Assembly (NCBI RefSeq): GCF_014643375.1
Contig: NZ_BMJJ01000002.1
Span: 124,345 to 188,344, forward strand
Direction: 5' to 3'
DNA from: Aureimonas glaciei
GTDB lineage: Bacteria > Pseudomonadota > Alphaproteobacteria > Rhizobiales > Rhizobiaceae
Length of the DNA stretch: 64,000 nt
Part shown: one piece after another, positions 36,501 to 51,500 of the stretch
Layout of the letters: every line of letters begins with the position of its first letter
Numbering within the stretch: position 1 is the first letter of the stretch
Notes under the pieces: model-generated
Databases searched by the model: none
What the model was told of the DNA's origin: nothing
The model's input: only the letters and a program-made list of their open reading frames with translations
Translations under genes and position numbers: made by a program

Positions 36501-39500
36501 CGACGCCGGCGCAGCGATCCAGGGCGCGCCGGGTTCGGTGACGCTGGCGTCGGGCCAGCGCGTCGTCAGCTTCCTGTCGGGGGACCTGATCGATCTGGGC
36601 GGTGGCCGGGCGCCTGCCAACCTGCTGGTCACCGGCATCGATGCCAACATCGTCCGCAACCCCAATGCCGGCAGCGGCGCGCCCCGCCTGACGACGACCG
36701 AGGGAGGCCGCAATACGCTGGTCCTCGGCAGCGACAACGCCCTGCTCGGGACGGTGATCGACAACGGTGCTGGTGCCATCGCGGTGTTCGGCAACGGCAT
36801 CAGCGGCGTGAGCGTCCAAAGCAGCCAAGTCACGTCGCTCGCTCTGACGGCGGCGACCGGTACCGGGCGAATCGAGAATTCGACGATCGGCCAGCTGGCG
36901 CTGACGGGCGGCACCGTTGCGCTTGCGGGCATCAACGCGGACATCGCCCATTCGGGCGCCGGTGCCGCCCTGTCGGTCACCGCCGGCCATTCCGGCAGCG
37001 TCAGCTTCGATAGCGCGTCCTCGATCACCGCGACCGGCGGGACCGGGCTACGCTTCGTCGGGGTCGGTGGCGTCTACGCTCTCGGCGGCCCGGTCACACT
37101 TGCCGGTGGCGCCAATCTGGCGGTCTCCGGCTCGGCGGGAAGCCTGTCGTTCGGCAATGTCGCCATCGCCGCTCCGGCAGGCAACGGCATCGACGTTTCG
37201 GGTACGAACGGAGCGATCAGCCTCGGCGATGTCGGCATCACCGGCGTCGCGGCCGGTGCCGTCGCGCTCGACTTCAACGGCGCCGTCCTGACCGGCGCGT
37301 TCACCGCCCGATCGTTCGTCGCCACGGGTGCCGGCGGCACGCCGCCGGCCGGCTCGATCGGCATCGATCTGCGCGGCGTCAGCGGCGGCCAGTCGATCCG
37401 CATCGGCGTCTCGCCAGCGCCCAACCCGGCCGTGGACACCCCGTCGAGCCTGAACAACTTCGCCACCGGCGTCTTCGTCGACGCGAGCAGCAACGCCGCC
37501 TTCACCTTCGGCGATGGCGAGGATACGGCGGATCGCGCCAGCCGCATCAATGCAACGACGGGGATCAATGCCTCGAGCGCGCCAACCCTCGGCAACTACA
37601 ATTTCCTCGATGTCGATTTCCTGGGCGCCGCGCCCGGCGCCGGCTTCAACCCGGCCTCCGTCTACTATTTCTCGGAAACCGGCACCGGCACCGGCGCCAC
37701 CCAGTTCGACCCCGGCTCGGTGGGCGGCGCCGAGGCCAGCGGTGCCAATGTGCTCGTCCCGATCGGACCGACGTCCATCAATGCGGCCAATGGCGGCGGC
37801 CTCGGCAGCCTCGACCTTGCGGCATCGCAGCAACTGCGCGGCTTCCAGACCGCCAACGGAACCCTGGGGGTCGGTTTCACCGGTCCGGCGACCATCCAGA
37901 TCTCCGCCCTCAGCGCCACGATCAACAACCTGACGGGCAGCGCATCGCCGACGCTGACGACCACCACCGCCGGGTCGAACGTCGTCAACCTTTCCAGCGG
38001 CAACCAGCTATCGTCGATCTCGACCACTGGCGGTGTGTCGGGCATCGCCGGCAGCAGCGTCGCCGGCCTCACCGCGGACACGATCCGGATCGCCAACACC
38101 ACGGGCGCCGGCATCGCACTGACCGGAACCTCCGGCACCATCGCCTTCACCGGGTCCACATCGGTTACGGCGACCGGCGGCGCCGGTGTTTCGATTGCCG
38201 CCAGCAGCGGAACGGTCCGTTTCACGACTTTGTCGGTCGACAACTCGGCAGCCGCGGGCGGCGGCGTCTCGATCAGCGGCCCCGGCAGCTTCAGCGTCAC
38301 CAACGGGCTTGCCATCCGCACGACCACGGGCGTCGGCCTTCTCGCTAGCGGTGGCGGCAGCCTCACGGTGACAGCGACGGCCGGCGCGGAAACCATCGCC
38401 ACGTCCAGCGGAACGGCCCTCGGCCTCGACGGCGTGACGATCGGCGCCGGCGGTCTCAACCTCGATACGCTCTCGGCCAATGGGGCGGCGACCGGCATCG
38501 CCCTGACCAATGTCGGCTCAGCCGCCGGCGGGGCGATCAATCTCGGCACGGTGACGCTTTCCGGCATGACCGCCCGCGGTGTCGACGTGGCGGGCACCCT
38601 GGGTGCCGGGCTCACCTTCGGCAGCCTTTCCATCGGCCTTGCCGGCGGCACCGGCACCGGCTTCGACCTGGCCGGCGCGACGCTCGGCGCAGCGATCACG
38701 GCGGGCGATTTCGACGTCGCCAATGCCGGCGCCCGCGGCACCACGACCGGTGTCGACCTCACCGGTGTCGCCGGCAACCAGATCGTGCGCCTCGGCGACG
38801 CCAATGCCGGCGGCCAATCCTCCAGCGTCGCCGGTGTTGCGACCGGCGTGGTCATCTCAAACACATCGTCGGCGCAATTCACCTTCGGCGACGGCGAAGC
38901 CGCGACCGACCGTGGCTCGACGATCGACGCAACGACCCGCATCGCGGCGCCGGGCAGCGTGCCCGCCGGGTCAAGCTTCAACTTCCGGGACCTGGTCCTC
39001 AACGGCAGCCCAGGCTCGGGCTTCAGCGTCGGCAGGATCTTCTTCGTCGATAGCGACGGGGCCACCGGCGGCGGCGACGGAACCGGCCGCGACGGCGCCA
39101 ATCCGGCGGCCCTCGCCTTTGCCGAGGCAAACGCCGTCGCCGGCGACCTCATCGTCCTCGTCAACAATGGCGCGGTCATCTCTGCTGCCGGATCGGGTGC
39201 CGACAACACGCTGGTTCTTCTTGCCAACCAGCAGGTTCGCGGCTTCGGCAACGGCGCCGTCGCGATCGGCTTCACCGCCCCGACGGGGATCGACTTCGCC
39301 GTCAACAGTTTCGCTCTGGCCGATCCCGGCAGCGGCGCGGCAACCCTGACATCGGGAAGCGGTGCCGACGTCATCACGCTCGGCGCTTCCGGCAACCGGA
39401 TCGACGGCTTCATCCTCGACGGCAGCCCTGCCGGCGCGGCGCGCGGCATCACCGGCACGGGCGTATCCGGCACGACGATCGCCAACATGACGGTCCGAAA

Positions 39501-42500
39501 TTTCGGCGTCCAGGGGATCAACCTCCCCGCCGCGACCAACACGACGCTGAGCAGCATCGCTTTCTCCGGCAACGCCGTCGACCTCGTCATCGGCGGCGCC
39601 AACACCACGATGACCAATGTCACCAGCACCGGGACGAGCGCCGGCACGGCCATTCAATTCCTGAACGCCACCGGCACCACGACGCTGACCAATGTTGCGG
39701 TGACCGGCGCGGCGAACGGCGTGATGCGCTTCGACAATGCGAGCGGCACGGTGACCGCGACGAATGTCGACCTCGCCGGCGCCTCGGCGCTCGCCGTCGC
39801 CGGCGGCAACGCCGCTCTCGACTTCGACGCCGCCAGTTCGATCGCCAACACTGGCGGGCTCGCCGTCAGCCTGTCCGGCCGCACGGGCGGCAGCTTCACC
39901 CATGCCGGCACGGTGACCTCCAATGGCCCCGGCGCCGGGGGCGTCACCATTTCCGGCGCGCTGGCCGCCAACACCGTGACTTTCAGCGGAACGGTCAATC
40001 TCGGCGGCACGACGGCGCTCGGCGCGTCAGGCGTCTCGATCGACAACGCCGGGACGGCCTCGATCGTTACCTTCGCCAATCTCGGCGTCGCGACCACGGG
40101 CGTGACCGCCCTCTCGGCCGGCAATGGCGGCGCGGTGAACGTCACCGCCGGCTCCCTGTCGGCGCTCGGCGCGGCCGCGGTCTCGCTGAACGGTGTCGCC
40201 GCCGGCATCAATCTCAGCTCGACCCAGTCGACCGGCGGGGCAAACAACGTCGCGCTCACCAATGTCGGGGGCTCCGTCTCGCTCGGCTCCGGCGCGCTCA
40301 GCGGCGCCACCGGCACCGCCGTCGCGATCACCGGCGGCACGGCGAATGTCAGCTATGCCGGATCGGTCTCCAAATCCACGGCGGGTCAGATCCTCGCCAT
40401 CGATGGCCATGCCACCGGCACGATCAGCTTCTCCGGCGCGATCCAGGCCAGCGGCCTCTCCGGCGGCATCCTGATCCAGAACACCACCGGCAGCACGGCC
40501 AGTTTCACCGGCGTCGTCACGCTGAGCACCGGCGCGTCCAACGGCGTGACGCTGGCAAACAACACCGGCAGCGTCGCCTTCAACGGCGGCCTCGTCATCA
40601 CCACCACCAGCGGCACCGGCTTTACCGCCAGCGGCGGCGGCACGATCAACGTCGCGGCCGCCGGCACGCGCCAGATCACGACCACCACCGGCCAAATCCT
40701 CAGCATGAACGGCGTCGCCATCGGGACCGGCGTCAGCTTCGGCAGCCTGGCCGCGACCGGCACGGTCGCCAATGCGGACGCGATCAACCTCACCGGCGTC
40801 ACCGGGGGCGCCTTCTCCGGCGGCATCGTCTCGATCGCCGGGACATCGGGTGCGGGTTCCGACGGCATCGAGATCAACGGCGCCGGTGCGTCCGTCAGTT
40901 TCGGCGCGACGACGATCGACAACACCGGCAATCGTGGCATCGCGCTCGTCGGCGCCAATGGCGACGTCACCTTCGCCAGCGTCGACATCGACGGCGCGGG
41001 CGGGGCCGGTCTATCGATCACCGGCAACACCAACGCGGTGACGGTGACCGGCGGTACGATCGGCAATACGGCAACCAATCAGGGCGCCGTCTCCGTCAGC
41101 GGGGGCAGCGGCACAGTCACCATTGGGGCCAACACCCAGACCGCGATCGGCACGGGCCTTTCGGTCACCGGCCGCAGCGCCGGCACGGTGACGTTCGCCG
41201 GCACGCACATGCAGAGCGGTGCGGGCGTCGGCGTCAATCTCGCCAATTCCGGCGGTACGGTGAGCTTCTCCAACACGCTGAACCTTGACGGGACAGGCGG
41301 CGGCATCGCGGCCAGCAACACCGGCGGCACGACGAATTTCAGCGTCGTCAACGCCACGCAGACCGGCGCCAATGCCGGTATCGCCATCTCCGCGGCGTCG
41401 GGCTCCGCGGTCTACAACTTCAATGGCCAGGCAACGGTGACCACGTCGGGCGGCACTGGCACCGGCGTCGTGCTGTCCGGCGCCGGCACGCCGACCGTTT
41501 CCTTCCTCGGCGGCCTGTCGATCGGTTCCGGCGCCAATGCCGGCTTCACGGCGTCGGGTGGCACGACCATCAACGTCGCGGCCGCCGGCACGCGCCAGAT
41601 CACCACCACCACCGGCCAGATCCTCAGCATGAACGGCGTCGCCATCGGGACCGGCGTCAGCTTCGGCGGCCTGGCCGCGACCGGCACGGTCGCCAATGCG
41701 GATGCGATCAGCCTCACCGGCGTCACCGGCGGCGCCTTCTCCGGCGGCATCGTCTCGATCGCCGGAACGAGCGGCGCTGGCTCGGACGGCATCTCGATTG
41801 ACGGCTCCACGGCCAATATCGGCTTCGGTGCTACGGCGATCGGCGCCACCGCCGGCAATGGCATCGCCCTGTCGGGCAATGCCGGCACGGTGACCTTCAC
41901 CGGCACGACCACGCTGACCAATCCCGGCGCTGCCGGTGTTGCCGTGACGGGCACCAACGGCGCGATCGGCTTCGACAGCCTGCAGATCGCGCTGGAGTCG
42001 GACAACACGACCGGCGTCGATCTCGGCGGCGCCAGTCTCGACGCCGGCTTTACGGCGACGGATTTCGACCTCACCAGCACCTCTCCCACCGGTACGACGG
42101 CGATCGACCTGAGTCTGACGACCAGCACCGGCATCGTGCGCTTCGGCGACACGAACGGGGCAGGACAGAGCGCCACGATCGGCGGCGCCGGCGGCAATGC
42201 GGCGGGACCCACCACCGGCATCCAACTCGCCGACGCCAACATCGCCAACTTCTTGTTCGGCGACGGCGAGAGTTCGGTGGACGAGGGCAGCCGAATCACA
42301 GCGACGAACCGGCTGGACGCCAGTCCCGGACCTGCCGGCGGCAGCTACAACATCCTCGACGTCGACTTCCTCGGGGCGGCGCCCGGCCCCGGCTTCGTGC
42401 CCGCGACCGCCTACTATTTCTCCGCGACCGGTACGGGCACCGGCTCGACGATCGGCGATCCCGGCTCGATCGCCGGCGCACAGGCGAGCAATGCCGAGCT

Positions 42501-45500
42501 CCTGATCCCCGTCGGCGCGGCAACGATCGACGCCGCCAGCGCCGGCGGCAGCCTCGCCCTCGACGCGAACCAGCAGCTGCGCGCCTTCGACGCCCCGAAC
42601 GGCATGCTCGACATCGGCTTTGCCTATGCGGGTGCCGGCGTCATCCAGACCACGGCGACGGCCGGCAATATCACGGACACCGCCGGCGACGGCTCGCCCG
42701 TGCTGACCACGACGGTCGCCGCCCCCGTCGTCACCCTTTCCGACGGCAACACACTGTCGCGCATCCGCATCGATGGCGGCTCGGTCGGCGTGACCAGCGC
42801 CGTCGCCATCAACGGCCTCATCGCCGATGACCTGACCGTCACCAACACGAGCGGCGCCGGCATCTCGCTGACCGGCGCCAGCGGCTCGTTGTCGTTCGGG
42901 GGCAACACGTCGATCACCGACAGCGGCGGTGACGGCCTGGCGATCACCAACTCGCCGGCGACGATCTCGATCGGCGGACTCTTCGTCAGCGGGTCCGCCG
43001 GCAACGGCATCAACCTGGTCGGCGCCAACGGCGACGTCACGATCGTCAATGCCGTGGTCGACGGCTCCACGAATGCAGGCATCCGGGTCAGCGGCGCCAC
43101 GAACGATGTGACGATCTTCGGAACCGTCGGCGGCACGACCGTCAATGGCGGCGCCGGGATACTGGTCGAAAACACCGTCGCAGGCAGTACCGTCGCGTTT
43201 GGGTTCATGGACGTGACGGCCAGCGGCGGCGACGCCTACACCTTCGCCAACAATGCCGGCGACGTCTTGGTCAGTGCCGGCAGCGTCGTCACCCAGATCG
43301 GCGCGGGCGACGGCGTCGACGTCAGCGGCGGCACCGGCACGGTCTGCTTCGGCTCGGACATCGATCACAGCGGCGCCGGCGGCGCGGCGGTGCGCATTTC
43401 GGGAACCGCGGGATCGGTGGAAATCTGCGGCGACAGCATCACCAAGACGGGTGGCGGGGTACTCGTCGACATCGCCAATGCCAGCGGCGGCGTCGATTTC
43501 GGCTCCATCGCTTTCCCGCTGACGCTGACAGCCAGTGGCTCCGGCGGCATCCGCATCGAGAACAGCAGCGTGTCCTTCCAGGGACCGGTGTCGCTGACGA
43601 CCGGCACGGCGGATGCCGTCACGCTGATCAGCAACGCCGGCCACACGATCAACTTTCTCGATGGGCTGGTCGTCGACACGACCTCCGGCGACGGGTTCAC
43701 CGCGAGTGGCGGCGGAACGATTGCCGTGGCGGCGAGGCTCGGCAACAGGATCACCACGACGACCGGGCAGGCCATCGGGCTCGACGGCGTCACCATCGGC
43801 GCCGACGGGTTCACCTTCGACGCGGTGTCCGCCGATGGCGCGGCCATCGGCATCGGCCTCAACAATGTCGGCTCGGACGGTGGCGGCATCGATCTGGGGA
43901 CTGTCACCCTCTCCGGCATCACCGCGCGTGGCGTCGACGTCTCCGGCACGCTCGGGGCCGGCCTCGATTTCGCCAGCCTTGCCATCAGCCTTGCCGGCGG
44001 CACCGGCACGGCCTTCGACCTCGATGGGGCGACGCTCGGTGCGGCAATCACGGCGGGCGATTTCGACGTCATTAATGCCGGAGCCCGCGGCGCCACGATC
44101 GGCGTCGACCTCACCGGCGTCGCCGGCAACCAGATCGTGCGCCTCGGCGACACCGATCCCGGCGGGGCGTCGTCCAGCATCGCCGGCGTCGAGACCGGCG
44201 TGGTCATCAGCAACGGGTCGGCTGCGCAGTTCACCTACGGCGACGGCGAATCCAGCGACCGCGGCTCGACGATCGAGGCGACGGTGGACATCGCAGCGCC
44301 GGGCACGGTACCGGCCGGGGCAAGCTTCAACTTCCAGGACCTGCTGCTCGACGGCAGCCCGGGCTCCGGCTTCGGCATCGGCCGGGTCTTCTATGTGGAC
44401 AGCGACGGTGCGGCGACGGGCGGCGGCGACGGAACCGGCCGCGACAGCGCCAACATGGCGACGCTCGGCTATGCCGAAGCCAATGCGGCCGTCGGCGACA
44501 TCATCGTCCTCGTCAACAATGGCCAGGCGATCTCCGCTTTCGCGACCGGGGCCGACAACACCCTGCTGCTGCTGAACGACCAGCAGGTCCTCGGCTTCGC
44601 CAACGGCCCGGTCTCGATCGGCTTCACCGCCCCGACCGGCATCGACTTCGGCAGCAGTGTCTTCTCGCTCAGCGACCCCGGCAGCGGCGCGGCGACCCTC
44701 ACCTCCGGGACCGGCGACGACGTCATCACGCTCGGCGCCTCCGGCAACCTGATCGACGGCTTCATCCTCGACGGCAGTCCGGCCGGCGCGGCGCGCGGCA
44801 TCATTGGCCTTGGCGCGGCCGACCTGACGATCTCGAACATGACGATCGGCAACTTCACCGGCCCGGCGCTGCAGCTGCCGAATCTGACCGGTATCACGAC
44901 GTTGACCAATGTCTCGGTCAGCAGCGGGGCGGGCGGGGCGTTGCTGTTCCAGAACGCGGCCGGCACCGTAAACGCTGGGAATGTCGACCTGAGCGGCGCC
45001 TCGCTGCTGGCCGTCACCGGCGGCGACGCCGTCTTCACCTTCGACGGCTTGAGCTCGATCGCCAACACCGGCGGGGTGGCCGTAAGCCTGTCCGGGCGCA
45101 CCGGCGGCAGCTTCACCTACGCCGGCACGGTGACGTCGAACGGCGCGGGTGCCGGCGGCATCCTGATCTCGAACGCCCTCGCCACCACGACCACCTTCTC
45201 GAACGCTGTAACGCTCAGCACGGGCGCGTTGAACGCCGTCGAGTTGACCAACATCGGATCGACCTCGTTCCTCGGTGGCCTCGATATCACGACCACGTCC
45301 GGCGCGGGCTTCACCGCCAGCGGCGGCGCGACGATCAACGTCGCCGCCGCCGGAACGCGGCAGATCAGCACGGCGACCGGCCAGATCCTCAGCCTCAACA
45401 ACGTCGTCATCGGGGCCGGCGGCGCCAGCTTCGGCAATCTGACCGCGAGCGGCACGGTCGCCAATACGGACGCGATCAACCTGAGCAATGTCAGCGGCGC

Positions 45501-48500
45501 CAGCTTCCTTGGCGGCGCCGTGTCGATTGCCGGGACGTCGGGTGTGGGTTCTGACGGCATCGAGATCAACAACTCAAGCGCGATCGTTAACTTCGGCCTC
45601 AGTTTGGTGGCGATCAACAATACGTCGGGCCACGGCGTCAATCTCGTCGGCGCCAACGGCACGGTCACGATGTTCAACACGGTCGTCGACGGCGCGGCCG
45701 GTGCAGGCGTCCGGATCAGCGGCACGACCGGCTCTGTGTTCATGGGCGGGTCGATCGGCGGCACGACCGTCAATGGCGGCCCGGGGCTGCTCGTGGAGAA
45801 CACGGTCTCGGGTACGGTCCAGACCAGCAGCGGCATGGATGTGAGGGCGAACGGCGCGGATGCTGTCCAACTGGCAAACAATGCCGGTGCCGTCATCATG
45901 AATTGGCCCGGCACGATCACCCAGCTTGGCGCCGGCGATGGCGTCGACATCAGCGGCGGCACCGGCAGCATCTCCATCGACAGCAGCATCGTCCACAGCG
46001 GCGCAGCCGGGGCCGCGGTGCGCATCGCGGGAACATCCGCGGTCATCAATTTCGATGGTGACGACATCACCAAGACCGTTGGCGGACTGACGGCCGACAT
46101 CAGCGATGCCACGGGCACCGTCCAGATCGGCGGCGTCTTCGGGAACGCGGTGACCGCCAGCGGCGGTGCCGGCGGCATCCTGATCAATAACAGCAACGTC
46201 AGTTTCGGAACGCAGGTGTCTCTCACCACCGGGGCGGCGAATGGCGTCACCGTTGCCAACAACTCCGGCCGCACCGTCTCCTTTACCCGCGGCCTCGTCA
46301 TCGAGACGACGTCCGGCACCGGCTTTACGGCGAACAGCGGCACCATCAACGTCGCCGCCGCCGGCACGCGCCAGATCACCACGACCAGCGGCCAGATCCT
46401 CGGCCTGAACAACGTCGTCATCGGGGCTGGCGGCGCCAGCTTCGGCGATCTCTCCGCGACCAGCACCGTCTTCGCGACGCCGATCGACCTCGCAGGCGTC
46501 AGCGGGGGCAGCGTCTCGGTTGGAACGGTGTCGATCGCCGGAACGAGCGGCGGCATCCTCGACGGCCTTGCGATCACCAATTCGAGTGCGACCTTCAGCT
46601 TCGGTGCGGTGACCATCGACGACACCAGCAAGAGCGGCATTGCACTCACCGGCGCCAACGGCGACGTCACCTTTGCCAGCATCGAGATCGACGGAGCCGG
46701 CGACGACGGCGTCGTGATCGACGGCGCGACGAACGACGTCACCATCAATGGCGGGTCGATCGGGGCGACAGATCCGTTTGGTTCCGTCAGCGTCTTGATC
46801 GACAATCAGGCCGCATCGAGCACCATCGCCCTCTCGAATCTGGACATTACCAGCGACGGCTTTTCCGGCGACCTCCTCTCCATCAGGCGAAGCGCCGGCA
46901 CGATCACCGTCACCAACGGCACGTTCACCCAGGCCGGCAACGACGCCGACACCGTCGACATTTTCGACAGCAGCGCGACCATCACCATCGGCGCCAATCT
47001 CGTGCATACCGGCAGCGGGGCCTTTGGCAGCGGCGCGGTCGAGATCGACCTCACCTCCGGAGCCATCGTCTTCGGCGGCACGATCACCGATACCGGCGGC
47101 GGACGGGCGCTCGACATCGGCGCGGCCGGGGCCATCACCGGCGGCTCGATCACCTTCGACGGCGCGATCACCGATACCGGCAGCAGCGGCAACCGTGTGC
47201 AGAACCTGGCGGTCGGCGCCGCCGTCAGCGTCAACGCCGTCTTGGCCGTCACCGGCGCCACCGCCGATGCGTTGTCCTTCACCAACAATGCCGGCACGCT
47301 CTCCTTCGCCGGCGTCACCGCCAGCACAACCGGCACAGGCCGCGGCATCGCCATCTCGGACGCGGCCGGATCGGCGACCTACAGCTTCAACGGCCAGGTG
47401 ACGCTCGACCAGACCGGCTCGACCGGCAATGGGGTGTCCATCACCGGCGCAGCCACCCACACGGTTTCTTTCCTCGGCGGCCTCGACATCACGACCACGT
47501 CCGGCGCCGGCTTCACCGCCAGCGGCGGCGCGACGATCGACGTCGCCGCCGCCGGAAACCGCCAGATCACCACGACCACCGGTCAGATCCTCAGCCTGAA
47601 CAACGTCGTCCTCGGGGCTGGCGGCGCCAGCTTCGGCAATCTGACCGCGACGGGCGCCGTCGGCGCCGACGCGATATCGCTGGTCAATGTGAGCGGCGGC
47701 AGCCTCGCAGGGGACACCGTCTCGATCGCGGCAACGAGCGGCGCTGGCTCGGATGGCATCTCGATCACCGGCTCGACGGCCAATATCGGCTTCGGCGCGA
47801 CGACGATCGGCTCCACCGCCGGCAACGGCATCCTGTTGACCGGCAACGGCGGAACCGTGAGCTTCGGTGCCACCTCGATCACCAACCCGGCCGACGCCGG
47901 CGTCGACATCGGCGGCTCCAACGGCGCGATCAGCTTCGCCGATCTCAAGATCAATCTCCTCAAGGTCGGCACGCTCGGGCTCGACCTGTCGGGGGCGACG
48001 GTTGCCAATTCGATCACCGCCGGCGATTTCGACGTCGACGGCGGCAATCTTCCCGCCACGCTCGGAATCAACCTCGCTGGCGCGACCGGCACCGGCGTCA
48101 TCCAGCTCGGCGACACGGTGAACAGCAATCCGGGCGGCGTGACTTCGACGATCCTCAACGTCGCCCGCGGCGTTGTCCTCTCCGGCGCGACGAACCTTGC
48201 GAACTTCATTTATGGCGACGGCGCAAAGCCGGCGGAATCGGCCATTACCACCTTCGGCGGCGGCCGCGTCATCGACACGATCGATACGCTGCCGGTCAGT
48301 GGCAGCTACAATTTCCTCGACGCCGTGCTGACCGGGGATACCACCAATCTCGAAAGTGCGATCACCTACTATTATGTCGATGCCGACGGCTCCGGGACCG
48401 GCACGGCCGCCGATCCGGGCAGCATCGCGGGCGCCCTTGCCTCCAGCGCGCAGGTGATCGTGCTCGTCGACAATACTGCCGGCGTCGTTGCCGACACGAT

Positions 48501-51500
48501 CGACATCGCTTCTGCTGCGCAAGGCACGGGTACCACGCTGTCCCTCGACGCCGGCCAGGCGCTGATCAGTTTCCGTGACGGCCCGGTCGACCTTGCCGAG
48601 CTCGGCTTCACGGCCGGCGGCGCCCCCGCGAGCTTCCTGCTCACCGGCGTGCCGGCAGGCGGGACGATCGTCAACGATCCGACCGGCTTCGGCGCGCCGA
48701 CCCTCACGACGACGAGTGCCGTGCCCACCGTTACGCTTGCCGGGAGCAACGGCATCAGCGGCGTCGTCATCGAGAACGGCGGCGGCGCGGTCGGGATCAG
48801 CGGCACCAACATCGCCGCGCTGATCCTGCAGGACAGCACGGTCCGCGGCGGAACGGCGGCATCGGGGGTCGCCCTCACGTCGAACACCGCCACCCAGCTC
48901 GCGCTCTCGAACCTCACCCTGCGCTCGGGCATCGGCGCGCCGGCGCTGGCGATCAACGGCACGGGTGGAGCGACCAGCATCACCCGCTTCGAGGGGCTCA
49001 CCGTCGAGGGCGGCGCCGGCACGGGCAGCGGCATCGCGGTCACGGATGCGACCATCGACAGCGACACGGCGACGGCCGGATTCCAGTCGGTGGCAGGCGG
49101 CAACACGACGATCGGCACCTCCGGTGCGCGCGTCAACGGCAACGGCCTCGCCTTCACCAACGTGCTCGGCCTGCTCGACTACGGCGCTATCGCCATCGCC
49201 AATGACGGCGGCACCGGCCTCAGCGTCCTGAACCCGAAGCCCAATGACTTCACGCTGAACAATACCGGCGGCGCGGTCGACACGACCAACGGCACGGCAA
49301 TCAGCCTCGATCCGCTGACGGTCGACATGACCTTCGCGTCGGTAAACGCCACCGGCGGCCTGAGCGGCATCATCTTCGACGATGTCGCCGGCAGCTTTAC
49401 TGTCACGGGCGCGACGACGATCACCGGCACGACCGGCTACGGCATCAACGCGACACCCGGAAACACCGGCACGTTCAACTTCAACACCGTGACGATCGAC
49501 AACACCGGGTCGACCGGCAGCGGCGCGCGGATCGACAGCGGCACGGTTGCCGTGGCCGGCACAACGTCGATCCAGACGAATATCGGCGTGGGCCTGGCGC
49601 AGACCGGGGGCGCCATCGCCATGACGGGCGCTACCACCATCCAGACGGCGTCCGGAATCGGCGTGACGCAAACCGGCGGCACGATGAACATCGCCGGCGT
49701 GTTGTCGATCGCCACCGGGACCGGCCAGGGCATCGTCACCAATGGCGGCGCGATCACCGCGACGAATGCCGCAAACACGCTGTCCTCGACCGGCGCCGCA
49801 GCCGCGGCGCTCTCCAACAATACCGCCAACCTCGTCTTCGCCAGCACCTCCTCTTCCGCGTCGCCGCTCTACAATATCGGCCTGCAGAACGTCGCCGGCA
49901 CGCTCGATTTCGGGACCGGGACGCTTGCCGGTGCCGGAAACACCGGCTTCCGCGTTCTCGGCGGAACGGCGACCCTTTCCTATGCCGGATCGATCTCCAG
50001 CGGCACCGGACAGGCCGTCGAGATCACCGGCCGCACCGTCGCGTCGGGTCCGATCACGCTGTCGGGCACCATCAGCCACAACGTCGCCGGCGCCCGCGGC
50101 GTCTACGTCCACGACAATACCGGGGGCACGGTGACGTTCTCCGGCACCTCCCAATCGATAACGACGGGATCGGCGAACGGCGTCGAGCTCAGCACCAACG
50201 CCGGCGCGACGGTCAACTTCACCGGCGCCGGCTTGACGATCGGGTCGGCGACAGGCACGGGCTTCGCAGCGACGGGCGGCGGGACGCTCGGCGTCGCGGC
50301 GGGAACGATCGCGACGACGGGCACTGGGACTGCGCTCAACCTCGATGGCGTGACCGTCGCGGGCGGCGGCTTCAACCTCTCCAGTGTGACCGCCAACGGC
50401 GCCGCGAACGGCGTCCTGCTGGCGAACGTGGCGTCGACCGGCGGCGGCACGGTGGCTCTCGGGACCGTGAACCTCCAGAACGTCACGACGCGCGGCGTCG
50501 ACATCAGCGGGACCTTGGGCGCGGCGACGTCCTTCGCCAATCTCGACATCTCGCTGGGCAACAGCGCTGCCATCGCCTTCGACCTCAATGGCGCGACCGT
50601 CGGTGCCGCGGTCACCGCGAACGATTTCGACGTCACCAACAATGCCGCCGCCGGTACGAGTATCGGCGTCGACCTGCGGGGCGCGCTGGGCGGTTCGGTC
50701 GTCCGGCTCGGCGACGCAGCGTTGGCGGGCGACAGCTCCTCGATCGCCGGCGTCAATACCGGCGTCTTCCTGAACGCCACGACGAACCTTGCCTTTACCT
50801 ATGGCGACGGCGAATCGGCCACGGACCAGTCGTCGACCCTTTCCGCTGTCGTGGGGATCGACGCATCGGCGGCGCCCGTCGCCGGCACCTACAATTTCCG
50901 CGACGTCCTCTTCCCGGCGAGCCCGGGCCTTGGCTTCGGCGTCGGCCAGATCTACTTCGTCGACAGCGATGGCGCGGGCGGCGGCGGGTCCGGGTCCGGC
51001 ATCGACGGCGCCAATCCGACGACGCTGGCAGCGGCGGAGCTCGCGTCCGGCGCGGGCGACGTCATCGTGCTGATCAACAACGGCTCGGCCATCACCGCGG
51101 CGGGCACCAACGCCGACAACACGCTGTCGCTATCGAACGGCGAACAGGTGCGCGGCTTCCGCAACAACAATCCGATCAACCTGGCGCTGACCGTGCCTTC
51201 CACGATCCAACTCGCCAGCAACACCATTTCGATCGCCCCGATCGGGTCCGGCGCTGCGAATCTGACGACCAGCGCCGGCGCGGACGTCATCACCCTGGGC
51301 AGCCAGAACAACATCATCGACGGCTTCATCCTCGACGGCGACCCCGCGGGCGCGGCCCGCGGCATCAACGACAATGGCGGCGGCGCGACGAACACGCTCG
51401 TCAACAACATGACGGTTCGCAACTTCGACACCGTCGGCATCGAGATCACGCCGTCGACGAATACCACGATCACGAACACCACCTTCGCCGGCAACGTCTC

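Noticed and set aside
45574-50154. Leftward open frame of 1,526 codons, and similar long leftward frames (for example 41011-43644 and 49437-52904), opposite the giant gene
   Set aside because: They are mirror frames of GC-rich repetitive codons. Their proteins are Arg/Ala/Asp/Gly/Val low-complexity with no domains, no ribosome sites and frequent mutual overlap.
38344-51370. CRISPR-like or tandem satellite array in the giant gene
   Set aside because: Repeats are coding, in frame, imperfect and hundreds of bases long, without uniform spacers.
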